A stretch of DNA of 33,092 bases. Origin: Alicyclobacillus suci (lineage in GTDB: Bacteria > Bacillota > Bacilli > Alicyclobacillales > Alicyclobacillaceae). The stretch covers positions 1 through 33,092 of the forward strand of contig NZ_JAFMTW010000039.1 in NCBI RefSeq assembly GCF_017329615.1, written 5' to 3'. Position 1 is the first letter of the stretch. Each line of letters starts with the position of its first letter. Both the position numbers and the translations under genes were made by a program. Below, one piece after another: positions 32,811 through 33,092 of this stretch. The notes beneath the pieces were generated by a model that was not told the DNA's origin, searched no databases, and saw nothing but the letters and a program-made list of their open reading frames with translations.

Positions 32811-33092
32811 ACTTATCGTCACTTTGCGGTGCTCGACACCGACAAGTTATCTGATCACTTCGGTGATGAAAAAACTTACCAGTGACAACGAACGTCAGTT
32901 CGTGATATTGTACTTAGGCTGCTTCGACAGAGGCGGCACTTGCTCGAAAGAATCACGTCATCTGATTTCGCGTTATGCTTCGCTGAATCAGCATTCGTGG
33001 GGCTTTCATAGCAGGTTTGGTTCCTTGAAAACTGAACACACACGCCTAAAAGTTTCGGTCGACGTGACCTTGGTCACAGCGACGATGGAAAC
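32811..33092 (+). other. rRNA operon leader (upstream of 16S rRNA)
   Basis: The leader contains a UUCG-capped hairpin ATCAC-TTCG-GTGAT (32854-32867) enclosed by an AAGTT/AACTT outer stem. A possible second promoter has GTGACA (32882-32887), an 18-base spacer and TATTGT (32906-32911). The boxA-like antitermination sequence GGTTCCTTGAAAACTGAAC is at 33019-33037. A GTGACC/GGTCAC inverted repeat near the end may belong to the 16S processing stem. The 16S gene itself is not reached. Confidence 0.7.

Overview
The window looks like a chromosomal segment of a Gram-positive, Firmicutes-type bacterium of moderate GC content. The evidence is Bacillus-like rRNA and tRNA sequences, a long tRNA array whose genes all encode their own CCA ends, strong GGAGG-type ribosome binding sites, and frequent GTG/TTG starts. 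Alicyclobacillaceae is my best guess for the family, but that is an inference from overall flavour and not a proof. Both edges are ribosomal: base 1 lies inside the 3' end of a 5S rRNA gene, and the last ~300 bases are the promoter and leader of another rRNA operon. The window is therefore the segment between two rrn operons.

Bases 522-7813 form a catabolic gene set on the + strand: a UbiD-type prFMN decarboxylase, a broken small ORF, an MFS carboxylate transporter, an aldehyde dehydrogenase, an iron-type alcohol dehydrogenase and an acyl-CoA ligase. An orphan response regulator with an AraC output domain (7862-8680) follows.

Bases 8838-18974 are a tightly packed, probably single, operon of ten genes for a nickel-pincer nucleotide (NPN) system, and this is the centre of interest. 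It holds larE, larB and larC1; a ferredoxin fused to a BFD-like [2Fe-2S] domain; a very divergent LarA-superfamily protein that keeps the His/Lys/His cofactor-site spacing but not the lactate-racemase substrate motifs; a divergent quinolinate-phosphoribosyltransferase (NadC)-like protein; a MoaB/CinA-type molybdopterin-binding-fold protein with an unassigned N-terminal domain; a second LarC whose first domain has decayed while its CTP/cyclometallase domain is intact; a lactate-permease-family transporter; and a NixA/HoxN nickel permease. The cluster suggests nickel import, an elaborated or altered NPN cofactor pathway, a hydroxy-acid importer and an isomerase of unknown substrate.

Bases 18975-21175 are scarred: a deletion derivative of an IS3-family element, the last ~36 codons of an ECF sigma factor, a frameshifted anti-sigma-like membrane gene, and several hairpins. 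An MFS gene lies on the - strand (21176-22357). Bases 22695-25090 carry 24 tRNA genes behind a good sigma-A promoter. The rest is a sugar module: a GH2 beta-mannosidase behind a perfect palindromic operator, a - strand amino acid permease, a Gfo/Idh/MocA oxidoreductase and an FGGY (sedoheptulokinase-like) kinase. The rrn promoter and leader close the window.
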